Positions 1 through 9,131 of a DNA stretch of 64,000 bases are shown piece after piece. The notes under the pieces were generated by a model that saw only the letters and a program-made list of their open reading frames with translations, did no database searches and was not told the DNA's origin. Origin of the DNA: Fibrella aestuarina BUZ 2 (lineage in GTDB: Bacteria > Bacteroidota > Bacteroidia > Cytophagales > Spirosomataceae); contig NC_020054.1 of NCBI RefSeq assembly GCF_000331105.1, forward strand, positions 6,141,815 through 6,205,814, in the 5' to 3' direction. Every line of letters starts with the position of its first letter. The stretch's first letter is position 1. The translations under genes and the position numbers were made by a program.

Positions 1-661
1 TATTCTGGCGGCTAGTCACGAAGGAGCCGACATCGCGCGCTGGTTTACCGATCGGGGCATCACGGCCTTTGTGCTCAAGTATCGGCTCCCCGACGAACGT
101 ACCCAGACCAACCCCCACGAAGTGCCCCTGAACGACGCCGTTCAGGCAATGCGATTGATTCGGCAGCGGGCTGGCCAGTATAGCATTGATCCGAACCAGA
201 TCGGGGTTATGGGCTTTTCGGCCGGGGGACATCTGGCTTCTACCCTTGCTACTCATACCGTTCAGGGCCCACATGCAGCGCCCGACGCCAAGCCTAATTT
301 TGCCATTCTGATGTACCCGGTCGTTACTTTTGGCGAGAAGGCGCATGGCGGTTCGCGGGATAAGCTGCTGGGTACGTTGAAAGCCGACCCGGCCATGATC
401 GAGTTGTATTCCAACGAAAAGCAGGTCTCGGCCCAAACACCACCCACGTTTCTGGTACATTCGATGGACGACAAGGCCGTGCCTGTCGAAAATAGCATCG
501 GTTTCTACCTCGCTTGCCTGAAACAGAACGTACCTGCCGAGATGCACCTCTACCCTACCGGCGGCCACGGGTACGCTCTCCGCACCAAACCCGGCGAATC
601 GGTGTCAGGTTGGCCCGTCGCGCTGGAAAACTGGTTGAAAACAATTGGGACTAAGCGTTAA
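1..661 (+). CDS. Alpha/beta hydrolase, esterase-like (5' end outside window)
   Basis: The open frame runs in from the left edge (first full codon at base 2), so the gene is truncated by the window and the GTG at 71 is internal. The visible 219 residues carry the nucleophile elbow GFSAGGH (Ser codon 218-220), an acidic region VHSMDDKAVP expected to hold the catalytic Asp, and a late GGHGYAL with the catalytic His. This order and spacing match the acetyl-esterase/BD-FAE group of alpha/beta hydrolases, which deacylate sugars or small esters. The oxyanion HGG region would lie upstream and is not visible. Substrate and localisation cannot be judged because the N-terminus is missing. Confidence 0.85.
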   Translation, partial: ILAASHEGADIARWFTDRGITAFVLKYRLPDERTQTNPHEVPLNDAVQAMRLIRQRAGQYSIDPNQIGVMGFSAGGHLASTLATHTVQGPHAAPDAKPNFAILMYPVVTFGEKAHGGSRDKLLGTLKADPAMIELYSNEKQVSAQTPPTFLVHSMDDKAVPVENSIGFYLACLKQNVPAEMHLYPTGGHGYALRTKPGESVSGWPVALENWLKTIGTKR

Positions 662-1002
662 GCCCCAACCCACCTACAAAACGCTTATCGTTACCGCATT
701 TCCATCGGTAAGCCTCCGGCTTCAAAGCCCGTATGCCAGCCACAACGTCCTCGTGGCTAGCCTACGGGCTTTGTGTTATTGTGCCCCTGCTTATTAACTA
801 ACTATCCCCTTACAATTGAATATATAAACATATTTCACTGTTTGTAACTCAGCCTTTACACAATATAACCTATTTCTCTAGCTCATAGATACCGTTAAAA
901 ATTTCTTAAAAATGATTTTGACAACATATGTTGAATTTATTACTTGTTGGGGTCATTGTTCAGCGAATTCCTTACTACTCTTACTACTAACGACCCCATT
1001 TT
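662..1002. other. Intergenic region upstream of M57 peptidase gene
   Basis: After the hairpin at 723-773 the DNA becomes clearly AT-rich (about 780-1000), unlike the surrounding genes. It probably carries the promoter of the peptidase gene at 1003. I found no convincing small gene in it. Confidence 0.4.
723..773 (+). terminator. Hairpin terminator after the esterase gene
   Basis: CAAAGCCCGTA (723-733) pairs with TACGGGCTTTG (763-773), and AGCCAC with GTGGCT inside it. It lies about 60 bases after the esterase stop. There is no clear U tract, so termination strength is uncertain. Confidence 0.55.
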
Positions 1003-1824
1003 ATGACCAGATCAACTATTTACATTTCATCAATCTTACTGGGCGCATTTGCCTTTGCGTGCCAGCCCACCGCCCAAAATGATCTCGCCGCGACCAAAGC
1101 CGAAGAGATTCCGTCGGCGGTAGTTGCCAAAGTAAAAGAGCTGGGATTTAGTACTCAGAATATGAAACGTATCCCCGAAGGCTATCTGGTCGAAGGTGAT
1201 ATCATTCTGGATGACCACGCCCTGGAACAAGGTCATGGCAAACAGGCGAGTCTGCTACGGGTGGGCGACGAAGAGCAATACCGGACAACAGCCCTGGTAG
1301 GCAGTTTGCCGCGCACGATCACGATTAGTGTGTCGAGCAGCCTGCCCTCAGTGTATGTAACGGCGGTCGACGAGATGATCCGTCGGTACAATGCAGAAGG
1401 CCTTCGTATTGCGTTCACGCGCGTGTCGTCGGGTGGAGCCATTCGGTTTACGGCGGCACCGTCTGGCTCGGGGTATCTGGCATCGAGCGGTTTCCCCAGC
1501 GGTGGTAACCCGTACAATCAGGTGCTGGTCAACGTGGGGGCTCTGGGTACCACAACAGGCACAACGCGGGTCAACTATTACGCTACCGTCTTTGCGCACG
1601 AGGTGGGCCACTGCATCGGTTTCCGCCACACCGACTATTACGACCGCTCGATCAGCTGCGGTGGCGCTTATGCCAACGAGGGGGCCAGCAGCGTGGGCGC
1701 TATCCTGATTCCGGGAACGCCATCGTCGGCCGACCTGAGTTCGTGGATGCTGGCTTGCGTAGCTGGCGGACAGAATCGGCCATTCAGCACGAATGACCGC
1801 ACCGCCTTGAATTACCTCTACTAA
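1003..1824 (+). CDS. M57-family HEIGH metallopeptidase, lipoprotein (copy 1)
   Basis: A 273-residue protein with a lipoprotein signal ending in FAFAC (Cys20), so it is expected to be anchored to a membrane on the outside of the cytoplasm. The zinc-binding motif HEVGHCIGFRH starts at residue 199: His199, Glu200, His203 and His209 are the extended HExxHxxGxxH ligands of metzincin-type peptidases. The Cys inside the motif, and the conserved region after it ending in WMLACV, match the Bacteroidota dual-action HEIGH peptidases (M57). The region before the motif contains PRTITISV and a matrixin-like core. A paralogue follows in the same orientation at 2004, with its own terminator and upstream region, so the two are probably transcribed separately. 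The substrate is unknown. Confidence 0.88.
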   Translation: MTRSTIYISSILLGAFAFACQPTAQNDLAATKAEEIPSAVVAKVKELGFSTQNMKRIPEGYLVEGDIILDDHALEQGHGKQASLLRVGDEEQYRTTALVGSLPRTITISVSSSLPSVYVTAVDEMIRRYNAEGLRIAFTRVSSGGAIRFTAAPSGSGYLASSGFPSGGNPYNQVLVNVGALGTTTGTTRVNYYATVFAHEVGHCIGFRHTDYYDRSISCGGAYANEGASSVGAILIPGTPSSADLSSWMLACVAGGQNRPFSTNDRTALNYLY

Positions 1825-1854
1825 CGTATTACTGCGCTGGACAATGCAACTTAA

Positions 1855-1880
1855 CCCCGACCGTTTGGTCGGGGTTTTTA
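1855..1880 (+). terminator. Rho-independent terminator of M57 copy 1
   Basis: CCCCGACC (1855-1862), loop GTTT, GGTCGGGG (1867-1874), then TTTTTA. A textbook intrinsic terminator 30 bases after the stop. Confidence 0.9.
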
Positions 1881-2003
1881 GTTAATTTTTATCCTAAATG
1901 TCGCACTCAGTAAATAGTCATTTAACCATTATGAAGAACCCGTTAAAAAGTGTTGCTTTGTTATGTTACTGCATGAACAAACAACACTTTTCTCCCTTAC
2001 TCT

Positions 2004-2822
2004 ATGAAACGTTTATCGTTTTACCTTTCCGCGCTGGTAGCAGGCAGCGTCCTCTATGCCTGCCAGCCGGCGGCACCCGAAACCGCTAAACCAGCCAATA
2101 GCCAGGACATACCTGAGGCCGTGACCGCTAAAGTTAGAGCCATGGGCTTCAGTACGTACAACATCCAGCGTGTCGATGATGGCTATGTGGTTGAAAACGA
2201 CATTTTTCTGGGCGAAAAAGAGCTCGACCGCGGTTCGCAGCAGCAGCTGATGCGGATTGGTGGCGAAGAGCAGTACCGGACAACGCAGATTGTGAACAAC
2301 CTGCCCCGTACGATTACGGTAAGCGTGGCCAGCAACTTGGCCGACGTATACGATGCTGCCGTTCAGGAAGCCGTTGACCGTTACAACGCCGAAAACCTGT
2401 CGGTTCGGTTCAAGAAAGTAAACTCTGGCGGGATGATCCATTTCCTGGCCTCACCGGCCAATGCCCAGTACCTGGCTTCTGCCGGTTTCCCAAGCGGTGG
2501 GCAACCTCACAACTTTGTCCGGATCAATGACACCTTCCTGGGCGACGAGAATAATGCCACGCGTGTTGCCTATATCGGGTCAATTTGCGCGCACGAGATG
2601 GGCCACTGCATTGGTTTCCGCCACACCGATTACATGGACCGTTCGTATAGCTGCGGCGGTGCCGTGGCCAACGAAGGAGCCAGCACGGTTGGTGCCGTTT
2701 TGATTCCCGGAACGCCCGCAACGGCCGATCCTAATTCATGGATGCTGGCCTGCATTGGCAACAACGTGAACCGGCCATTCAACGCTAATGACAGAACTGC
2801 GCTGAAGGCACTCTATCCTTAG
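2004..2822 (+). CDS. M57-family HEIGH metallopeptidase, lipoprotein (copy 2)
   Basis: Paralogue of the preceding gene with the same length (272 residues), the same lipoprotein layout (VLYAC, Cys20) and the same zinc motif HEMGHCIGFRH from residue 197. Long blocks are shared, for example VLIPGTP, ANEGAS and GEEQYRTT, while the N-terminal third has diverged (IPEAVTAKV here, IPSAVVAKV in copy 1). The pair therefore looks like an old tandem duplication in which both active sites were kept. All predicted metal ligands and the catalytic Glu198 are present. The gene ends in a strong terminator at 2870. Exported or surface peptidase is the family-level function; the substrate is unknown. Confidence 0.88.
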   Translation: MKRLSFYLSALVAGSVLYACQPAAPETAKPANSQDIPEAVTAKVRAMGFSTYNIQRVDDGYVVENDIFLGEKELDRGSQQQLMRIGGEEQYRTTQIVNNLPRTITVSVASNLADVYDAAVQEAVDRYNAENLSVRFKKVNSGGMIHFLASPANAQYLASAGFPSGGQPHNFVRINDTFLGDENNATRVAYIGSICAHEMGHCIGFRHTDYMDRSYSCGGAVANEGASTVGAVLIPGTPATADPNSWMLACIGNNVNRPFNANDRTALKALYP

Positions 2823-2869
2823 TCTTTAGCTTTATCAACTACGGCAGTAACATCCGTTGATTCAGTAGA

Positions 2870-2902
2870 AACCCCGGCATTTGTCAAATGTCGGGGTTTT
2901 TA
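2870..2902 (+). terminator. Rho-independent terminator between convergent genes
   Basis: AACCCCGGCAT and ATGTCGGGGTT form a stem with loop TTGTCAA, followed by TTTTATT. It ends M57 copy 2. The A-rich left side could also serve the converging subtilase gene that stops at 2906. Confidence 0.85.
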
Positions 2903-2905
2903 TTG

Positions 2906-5254
2906 CTAGCGTACCAGCACCGGGATTACATGTCGGCCAGTTTTGGCCCCATCGAGCCGTAGCAAATGCAGACCGGGAGGCAGGCCGTCGGTTGGTATTT
3001 CTTTCAGGATACCCGATAGCGGTGCTGGCCGTAACACACGCCCATCCAGCGATACCCAGATGCCAGTCACTTCTTCATCAAGCAGGGCCAGCGATACCGG
3101 TTGCCCAACGGCCACCGGATTCGGAAAGACGAGCGGAGTGCTGGTCCGGGTGCCATACACCGTTTCTTCGCCGGTTACCACGGTCTCGCCGGTTTGTGTC
3201 GTCAGCCTGACGCGATACCGGGCCGCCCCAACCGTTGGTGGCCGGTCCTGAAACGCGTACGTCAGCTGGTTTGGCTGGATGGGCAGCGTTTGTAAGGGTG
3301 TGAAGGCAGCAGTAGTGGTCGCCCGCTCGAGGGTCAGCGTACGCAGGTTCCAGGTGGTACTCAGGCTCAGGTTCAGCTGGGCTGTATCGGCCACGAGCCG
3401 GGCCGCTAGCCAGCTGGCTACGTAACAACCTACGCCCTGTTGCTGGTAATTGATTGTGTAACCCGCCTGTATGGGTTTACCCCCAACCAGGGGCCAGACA
3501 GCCACATACGCGCCATCAGAAGGGGTCAGGAAAGCAACGGTGTCGGTTGTCTGGCGCGTGGGCTCCAGGTACTGATTACCCAGCCTATAGAGTTGATACG
3601 TGGTTACGCCTGGCTGACGTGCCCAGGTAATGGCCGCCCGCTCGGGACAATTGAGCAAGACCTGCGGGCGCATCGAACGTACCAGCGTGAATACTTCCGA
3701 TAGGTACGTTCGGGTACGTGTCACCAGCCGCAGACGAGCCGTCAGATTCCGGTCAGGCGTTGTCCACCAAACGGCCTGATCGGCCAGCCGGACGCTATCG
3801 GCCAGCGTTTGCCAGGTAGTTTCGCCAGTCAGTTGCACCGACAACGTACCCCGCTGCGTAGCCTCGCCCTGCCAGAGCCAGCGAATGGGTTGAAGTTCGC
3901 CTGCCTGCAGCGTGGCATCGGCTACGGGGTTGAACCAGGTAAAGGCCGAGTCGACGCTATAGGCTACCGCGTAAGGCTGGGGGCCATCGGGCAAGCGGTT
4001 GGCCTTGACCCACACCCGATACGTACCTGGCGTTGGCTGCGCGACAGACACCTGCTCCACGTTGTTGACCCGATCAATGCCGCGCCGCGCGGGTAGACGC
4101 ACCGAATCGGGATGCAACACGGCAGACAGCACCCAGGGACGTACCTGACCGCCCCCCCCGCCCATGGGTTCGAGCCAAAGATCGAGATCCTGTCGCAGGG
4201 TGCCACTGCCCGTTACTGGTGTATCATTCCAGGCCAGCGCCACAGCCAAACGGGCCATCCCCGGCGGCACTGTTACCGTAAACGATTGGGCAACATCCGT
4301 TGTCGAGAGCGTGCCGGTCTGGTAGTGCCGGTTTTGGGCCAGCGAAACGGCGCCTAACGCATTCAGACTACCAAACCCGGCTTCGTGGTCGGGGCCCGGC
4401 AGGCCAATATCCTGGCAGGAAGCCAGCAGGCAGGCTTTTACCCAGGCTACCGATGGCAACTGCCCTTGCTGACTGCGATAGGTTTGCTGCAACAAGGCCC
4501 CTACCCCCGACACCAGCGCCGCCGATTCCGACGTACCGTTGTTACCATAGGCGACCAATTCGGGCCTGATGCGACCGTCGGCGGTGGGGCCACGCGAGCT
4601 ACGGGCCTCCAGCGCCCCCCGGCTGCCAATTCCGCCCACCACCAGCACGTTTTTTGCCTGTTTAAACTCACCCGTCAGGGTCATAAACGGGCTAGGTAAC
4701 ACGGCCGTTGTCGACTCAGTACCGCTATTGCCCGCCGAAAACACGTGGAGTAGGGTTGGCTCCTGCTGCACCTGCCGATCGTAGGCCAACGCTTCTGGGC
4801 CATAAAACGATTCGATTCCGACGCCATACGAATGATTCTGTACCGATACCCCCAACCGACGTAGCTCAGGCAGGGTGTCGGGTAGGAGCCGATCGAACGA
4901 CGAAGCCGCCAGCCGAACACCGGCTGCCACGCCCCGCCCCGTGCTGATCAGATTACCCGCGCCGCCCAGCAGGGTGGTCATGGTGGTGGCGTGGTCAGAG
5001 AACAGGCGGGTAAGGGCCGGGGTCGGTACAACGCGGCCTCTGAAGTCGATATCCGACGTGTCGAATGATTGCTCCTTGATGGAGATCGTTAGGCCGGCGC
5101 CCGTCAGGCTGGGGTAGCGCAGGTACGTTGCTCGTAGCCCGTGCAGGCCAAAATCATAGTCACCAACGGCTTTTCGGGCGGTTGGCTGCGCTGTTGCCAC
5201 CCACGTACCCAGCATCACGTTCACCCAAAAAACAAGCAATAGCCGTCGCCACAT
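2906..5254 (-). CDS. S8 subtilase-like protein with T9SS C-terminal sorting domain
   Basis: 782 residues. A hydrophobic signal peptide (residues 1-22, ending ATAQ) is followed by a subtilisin-like domain at about 35-310. The His (SDHATTMTTLLGG, His88), oxyanion Asn (FSAGNSG, Asn176) and nucleophile (GTSESAALVSG, Ser242) are recognisable. The motif that normally carries the catalytic Asp reads TISIKEQSFD, with Glu61 in the expected position. After it come a proprotein-convertase-like beta region (VAVALAWNDTP) and further beta-rich segments. The end has a typical type A sorting domain (VFPNPVAVG... then LPPGLHLLRL), which sends the protein through the type IX secretion system to the surface or medium. 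Activity with Glu in place of Asp is uncertain; it may be a subfamily trait. Confidence 0.85.
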   Translation of the reverse strand: MWRRLLLVFWVNVMLGTWVATAQPTARKAVGDYDFGLHGLRATYLRYPSLTGAGLTISIKEQSFDTSDIDFRGRVVPTPALTRLFSDHATTMTTLLGGAGNLISTGRGVAAGVRLAASSFDRLLPDTLPELRRLGVSVQNHSYGVGIESFYGPEALAYDRQVQQEPTLLHVFSAGNSGTESTTAVLPSPFMTLTGEFKQAKNVLVVGGIGSRGALEARSSRGPTADGRIRPELVAYGNNGTSESAALVSGVGALLQQTYRSQQGQLPSVAWVKACLLASCQDIGLPGPDHEAGFGSLNALGAVSLAQNRHYQTGTLSTTDVAQSFTVTVPPGMARLAVALAWNDTPVTGSGTLRQDLDLWLEPMGGGGGQVRPWVLSAVLHPDSVRLPARRGIDRVNNVEQVSVAQPTPGTYRVWVKANRLPDGPQPYAVAYSVDSAFTWFNPVADATLQAGELQPIRWLWQGEATQRGTLSVQLTGETTWQTLADSVRLADQAVWWTTPDRNLTARLRLVTRTRTYLSEVFTLVRSMRPQVLLNCPERAAITWARQPGVTTYQLYRLGNQYLEPTRQTTDTVAFLTPSDGAYVAVWPLVGGKPIQAGYTINYQQQGVGCYVASWLAARLVADTAQLNLSLSTTWNLRTLTLERATTTAAFTPLQTLPIQPNQLTYAFQDRPPTVGAARYRVRLTTQTGETVVTGEETVYGTRTSTPLVFPNPVAVGQPVSLALLDEEVTGIWVSLDGRVLRPAPLSGILKEIPTDGLPPGLHLLRLDGAKTGRHVIPVLVR

Positions 5255-5348
5255 ACACTGTCTGCCAGTAACTCCTTCCTCAAAGCTACCGATTCGTTTT
5301 CAAACCTTTTGGGTTGCTTCGCCGTATATCTTAGAAACATAGAGCACC

Positions 5349-6143
5349 ATGAAACTACTATTTTCAACCAGTGTAGCCGTCTGCTTATTGATAAGCCTGT
5401 CGGGTAGCTACCTGGCTCACCATTCGAGCGTAACACTGCCGAACGTAACGGCCCCCACGGCGGCCCCCAGCCACGCCATTTTCGACAAACTGCTGAAAGA
5501 GCACGTCAACGGCACCGGCATGGTCGATTATAAAGGCTTTGCCAAAGACAAGGCGCAGCTCAAATCGTACCTGGATCTGCTGAGCAAAAATGCCCCGGCC
5601 AGCAATTGGAGCAAAGATGAGAAGCTGACCTACTGGATCAACGCTTATAACGCCTACACCATCCAGCTGATCCTCGACCACTACCCCGTGAAGAGCATCA
5701 AAGACATTGGCGCCAAAATCAAGATTCCGTTCGTGAACACGCCCTGGGATGTCAAATTCATCAAAATCGGTGGCGAAACCTATGATCTGAACAACCTGGA
5801 GCACGGCATTATCCGGAAGCAGTTTGATGAGCCCCGGATTCACTTTGCGCTGGTGTGTGCGGCCAAATCGTGCCCCCGTCTCCGCAACGAAGCCTACGAA
5901 CCCAGCCGACTGGACGCCCAGCTCGACGACCAAGCTTCTGACTTCATCAACAATCCCGGCAAAAACTCGATTACCGCCAAGCAGGCCAGCCTGTCGAAGA
6001 TCTTCGACTGGTACGGTGGCGATTTCAAGAAAATGAAGAACATGACCGTTCCGCAGGTCATCAATAAATATTCAAAGACCAAGATTACCGACGATACCAA
6101 GATTTCGTATCAGACGTACGATTGGGGCCTCAACGAGCAGTAG
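5349..6143 (+). CDS. DUF547 domain protein, exported
   Basis: 264 residues with an N-terminal signal segment (MKLLFSTSVAVCLLISLSGS). The body matches the DUF547 family: LTYWINAYNAYTIQLIL, then EHGIIRKQF, and HFALVCAAKSCPRL followed by a run of acidic and asparagine residues. The conserved Cys-rich CAAKSCP and WINAYNA signatures are intact and the length is normal. The function of DUF547 proteins is not established in bacteria; the export signal places it in the envelope. It stands alone between divergent and convergent neighbours, so no operon partner hints at a role. Confidence 0.85.
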   Translation: MKLLFSTSVAVCLLISLSGSYLAHHSSVTLPNVTAPTAAPSHAIFDKLLKEHVNGTGMVDYKGFAKDKAQLKSYLDLLSKNAPASNWSKDEKLTYWINAYNAYTIQLILDHYPVKSIKDIGAKIKIPFVNTPWDVKFIKIGGETYDLNNLEHGIIRKQFDEPRIHFALVCAAKSCPRLRNEAYEPSRLDAQLDDQASDFINNPGKNSITAKQASLSKIFDWYGGDFKKMKNMTVPQVINKYSKTKITDDTKISYQTYDWGLNEQ

Positions 6144-6159
6144 GCCAACGAATTATACA

Positions 6160-6217
6160 CGGGCTGGGCCCACCGCGTTGCGCTTATACAGGCCAACGCG
6201 GTGGGCCCAGCCCGTTT
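6160..6217. terminator. Bidirectional hairpin with 21-bp perfect stem
   Basis: CGGGCTGGGCCCACCGCGTTG (6160-6180) is perfectly complementary to 6194-6214, with a 13-base loop and TTT after it. It fills the gap between the convergent DUF547 and sensor kinase genes. Confidence 0.8.
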
Positions 6218-6223
6218 TGCCGA

Positions 6224-8194
6224 TCAATTGCCCCGCACGGCTTCCACTACCGTGCCTTCGTGGGTGTAGATCCTGAACTGCCCGCCCAGTTCTTCGGCGC
6301 GGCGTTTCATGTTGCGGATGCCGTAGTGTCGCTCCAGCGTCTCGTCGCTACCGGGCAGGCTCAGCCCGCGCCCGTTATCGTGAATGGTCAGGTGAAAGGT
6401 GCCGTTGGCGCGGGTGGTTAAAAAGACGCTCGCCCGGGTTGCCTGCGCATGTTTGACTACGTTGCTCAGCGCCTCCTGCACAATCCGAAACAGATTCAAC
6501 ACCTGCACCGACGTTAAAGGCTGGTTCATGTCGCCGTCGATTTGCACGTCGACTTCCAGGCCGTTGGTTTGCTGCACATAGCGGTTCACATACTGGTTCA
6601 GCCGGTCTTCAAACTCGGTCAATGTGAAGCGCTCCTGATGAATGGCCCAGATGGTTTCGCGTAGGGTTCGGATGGCATCGCGCGCGTAGCCAACCACCGC
6701 CCGGAGTTCATTGGCCTGCTGCTTCCCATCGATAACGGGTTGCTGCTCGACCTGCCGACTGATGTGCAGCAGCGTGGTAATCATAAACGCCAGTTGAGCG
6801 CCCACGTTGTCGTGCAAATCGCGGGCGATACGTTCCTTTTCCTCAAGCATGGCGTTGCGAAGCGCCAGCGTTTCGACCTCTGTCGTATAAGTAATCCGTT
6901 CCTGCTCACGCTGACTGGTCAGCAGGCGGTCGTTATGGTCGCGCATAAGCTTGTACCGGAAGGCCAGCCCAAACGCCAGTACCAATACTTCCAACAGGGC
7001 GGTGATGGCATAATAATCGAAGTTGACCAGCGCCCGGTACGTCGGTATAAGTCCGAAATTGGCCAATACCTGCCCAAAGTTCAACACGTAGAACGGCGTA
7101 ACGGCGACTACGTATAGCCAGGTGGCGCGGATGTAATACCGCCGGTAAAAACTGGTCGCGACAAACGCCACAATGATCGGAATGGGAAGCCAGTAAAGCA
7201 CCGTAAAGAGCCTTAGCAAAGCCACTTCCAGCCAGGCTGGGTACGTTACGACGGCCTCGATCAGCAGCATCAGTACGCAGCCAAAACCAGCGACCAGCGC
7301 CCATGAGCTCAGGTTGTGGAGCCATCGGCTGGGCGTTTGCCACATCGGCAAAAACGTCCTGACAAACACAAGCTGGGAATAGAACAACAGCAGCGGAAAC
7401 AGAAAGTAGATATTCTGCCGGGGTAACCAGAATTGAGCCTCAAAGGCATACTGATTGAGGAAGCCGTCGTTGATGACGAAGAAGCCGATCAGGCACCAGA
7501 CGCAAAGCATGTAGCTGACATAGATGCCATCGCTGGATGTGATGTAAAAAAACAGGCTCATCACCGACACACACAGCAACGACAGCAATACACCACCCCA
7601 AAAGAGGTAATCGCGCTGCATGCGCTCTTCGTAGGCCTGCTGCCGGATGAGGGTCATGGGCACAAGCTGCGTGCCGCGCGCTTTATTGACGCGCAGATAA
7701 ATCATGTAATCGCCACCGGGCGGCACCGAAAAGGGAAAATAATAGTACCGATTGTGGACGGGCCGCACTGACACCGCCGTACGCCAGCCCATCGGAATGG
7801 AGCTTGTTAGTAGCGAATCGTTTTTCCGGTCCACCACAAACAGTTGAAGCGATTCGTAACACCAAAAGTTAACGGCGGCGTACAGCCGGGCGGGGCGTTG
7901 GGTGGCGTTCTGCACCTGAAACCGCAGCCAGAACGGCACGACGCTTTGTTGATTACCCGTATATCCAATGTTGGGCACGCCCGTACCTACCGGCCGAAAC
8001 GGCATGAGTTGTACATCGGGCAGGGCCTGCCGTCGGGTGGTATCGATATACAGGCTCAGTGCGCCATCAATCGGTAGCGCCTCCGTGGGGTCATCGCTGC
8101 TGGTCAGCACGACGGCGGCCGGTGCCTGCGCCCGCAGTTGCGCGCCGCCAAGCATAGTCAGCAAAACCCAGCCAATAAACCAGCAGAGACGCAT
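6224..8194 (-). CDS. 7TMR-DISM sensor histidine kinase
   Basis: 656 residues. An N-terminal signal segment is followed by an extracellular 7TMR-DISM-type sensor domain (residues about 25-180, including WLRFQVQNATQRPARLY and YYFPFSVPPGGDYMIYLRV). About seven hydrophobic helices follow at 195-410. Then come a short coiled coil and a HisKA_3 dimerisation domain with the phospho-acceptor in KERIARDLHDNVGAQLAF, and an HATPase domain (RIVQEALSNVVKHAQAT as N box, DNGRGLSLP as G1 box). It should sense an extracellular, possibly carbohydrate-like, ligand and phosphorylate a LuxR-type regulator. No response regulator gene lies next to it, so the partner is encoded elsewhere. Confidence 0.9.
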   Translation of the reverse strand: MRLCWFIGWVLLTMLGGAQLRAQAPAAVVLTSSDDPTEALPIDGALSLYIDTTRRQALPDVQLMPFRPVGTGVPNIGYTGNQQSVVPFWLRFQVQNATQRPARLYAAVNFWCYESLQLFVVDRKNDSLLTSSIPMGWRTAVSVRPVHNRYYYFPFSVPPGGDYMIYLRVNKARGTQLVPMTLIRQQAYEERMQRDYLFWGGVLLSLLCVSVMSLFFYITSSDGIYVSYMLCVWCLIGFFVINDGFLNQYAFEAQFWLPRQNIYFLFPLLLFYSQLVFVRTFLPMWQTPSRWLHNLSSWALVAGFGCVLMLLIEAVVTYPAWLEVALLRLFTVLYWLPIPIIVAFVATSFYRRYYIRATWLYVVAVTPFYVLNFGQVLANFGLIPTYRALVNFDYYAITALLEVLVLAFGLAFRYKLMRDHNDRLLTSQREQERITYTTEVETLALRNAMLEEKERIARDLHDNVGAQLAFMITTLLHISRQVEQQPVIDGKQQANELRAVVGYARDAIRTLRETIWAIHQERFTLTEFEDRLNQYVNRYVQQTNGLEVDVQIDGDMNQPLTSVQVLNLFRIVQEALSNVVKHAQATRASVFLTTRANGTFHLTIHDNGRGLSLPGSDETLERHYGIRNMKRRAEELGGQFRIYTHEGTVVEAVRGN

Positions 8195-8326
8195 TACGAG
8201 GAATGGTAAATGGGGTATTTATCAAAAATAAGTAGCCGTAGGCGCCAATCAAGTGCTTACTGTGTCAGCGGAGGGAGCTATTGGTTCGGATTGACTAAAA
8301 GTTGGTTGGCAAGCGTTTATGTTACG

Positions 8327-8359
8327 TTGACTACGGCCTGCTTTTTGCCGTTATTTTTG
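8327..8359 (+). promoter_or_regulatory. Possible Bacteroidota-type promoter
   Basis: TTG at 8327-8329 and TATTTTTG at 8352-8359 fit the -33 TTG / -7 TAnnTTTG pattern known for Bacteroidota sigma factor, with a spacing of 22. The start codon of the thioredoxin-like gene follows about 35 bases later. Confidence 0.4.
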
Positions 8360-8393
8360 TATTTCTGTTTATCGGCTTTGCGGCCCCTGACTT

Positions 8394-8975
8394 ATGCGCT
8401 ATCGATTGCCTATTCTGCTTTTCATCGCGGCCTTACTGGGGGTTGCCTTCCGCCCGGCGATGAACGTACCCACGCCGGCTACCAAAACAGCCGAAGGGAA
8501 AAAAATTAACTGGATGAGCTTCAAACAAGCCTACGAACTCAACCAGAAAGCACCCCGTAAAATGGTCATCGACGTCTACACGAGTTGGTGTGGTTGGTGT
8601 AAGGTGATGGATCAGCGCACGTTTAGCCAGGCGGCCATCATCGACTACGTCAACGAGCATTACTACGCCGTGAAGCTCGACGCCGAGATGAAAGAAGACG
8701 TTACCATCGGCGACAAAACGTTCAAAAACCAGGGACAGGCACATGAACTGGCCATCAGCCTGTTGCAAGGCAAGATGGGGTATCCCACCACCGTTTTTCT
8801 GAACGAAAAGATGGAGATGATCCAACCGATTTCGGGCTACCTGGAACCACGGACCTTCCACCAGATCATTACGTATTTCGGCGGCAACTACCAGCAGAAG
8901 GAACAATTCGACGCCTACAAAGCCGGTACGTATGTAAAGGAGCATCAGGCCGCTATGCCGGTACCCGGTCGCTAG
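8394..8975 (+). CDS. Exported thioredoxin-like protein
   Basis: 193 residues with an N-terminal membrane or signal segment (LPILLFIAALLGVAF). The thioredoxin-fold domain has the active-site motif SWCGWCK after VIDVYT, then FSQAAIIDYVNEHYYAVKLD and the cis-Pro region GYPTTVFL. This arrangement is that of the Thioredoxin_7/DUF255-like group, which in Bacteroidota are periplasmic or lipid-anchored oxidoreductases. The long FKNQGQAHELA insertion before the cis-Pro helix is typical of that group. It presumably reduces or isomerises disulphides outside the cytoplasm; the partner is unknown. It is transcribed alone. Confidence 0.88.
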   Translation: MRYRLPILLFIAALLGVAFRPAMNVPTPATKTAEGKKINWMSFKQAYELNQKAPRKMVIDVYTSWCGWCKVMDQRTFSQAAIIDYVNEHYYAVKLDAEMKEDVTIGDKTFKNQGQAHELAISLLQGKMGYPTTVFLNEKMEMIQPISGYLEPRTFHQIITYFGGNYQQKEQFDAYKAGTYVKEHQAAMPVPGR

Positions 8976-9131
8976 CGGCTGCCTATAGCGGAGCAACCGC
9001 CCCTTTCGTCTAGCCATCAGCCGGTCTGGTAATCGGTTGCGGCTTAAAAGCGCGGTTCTTGCCAACAAAAATGGTTGCTGTCGCGGGGGAGACGCAAGGA
9101 ATTGCGTCGCTACGTGGGTTACTTTTGCGCC

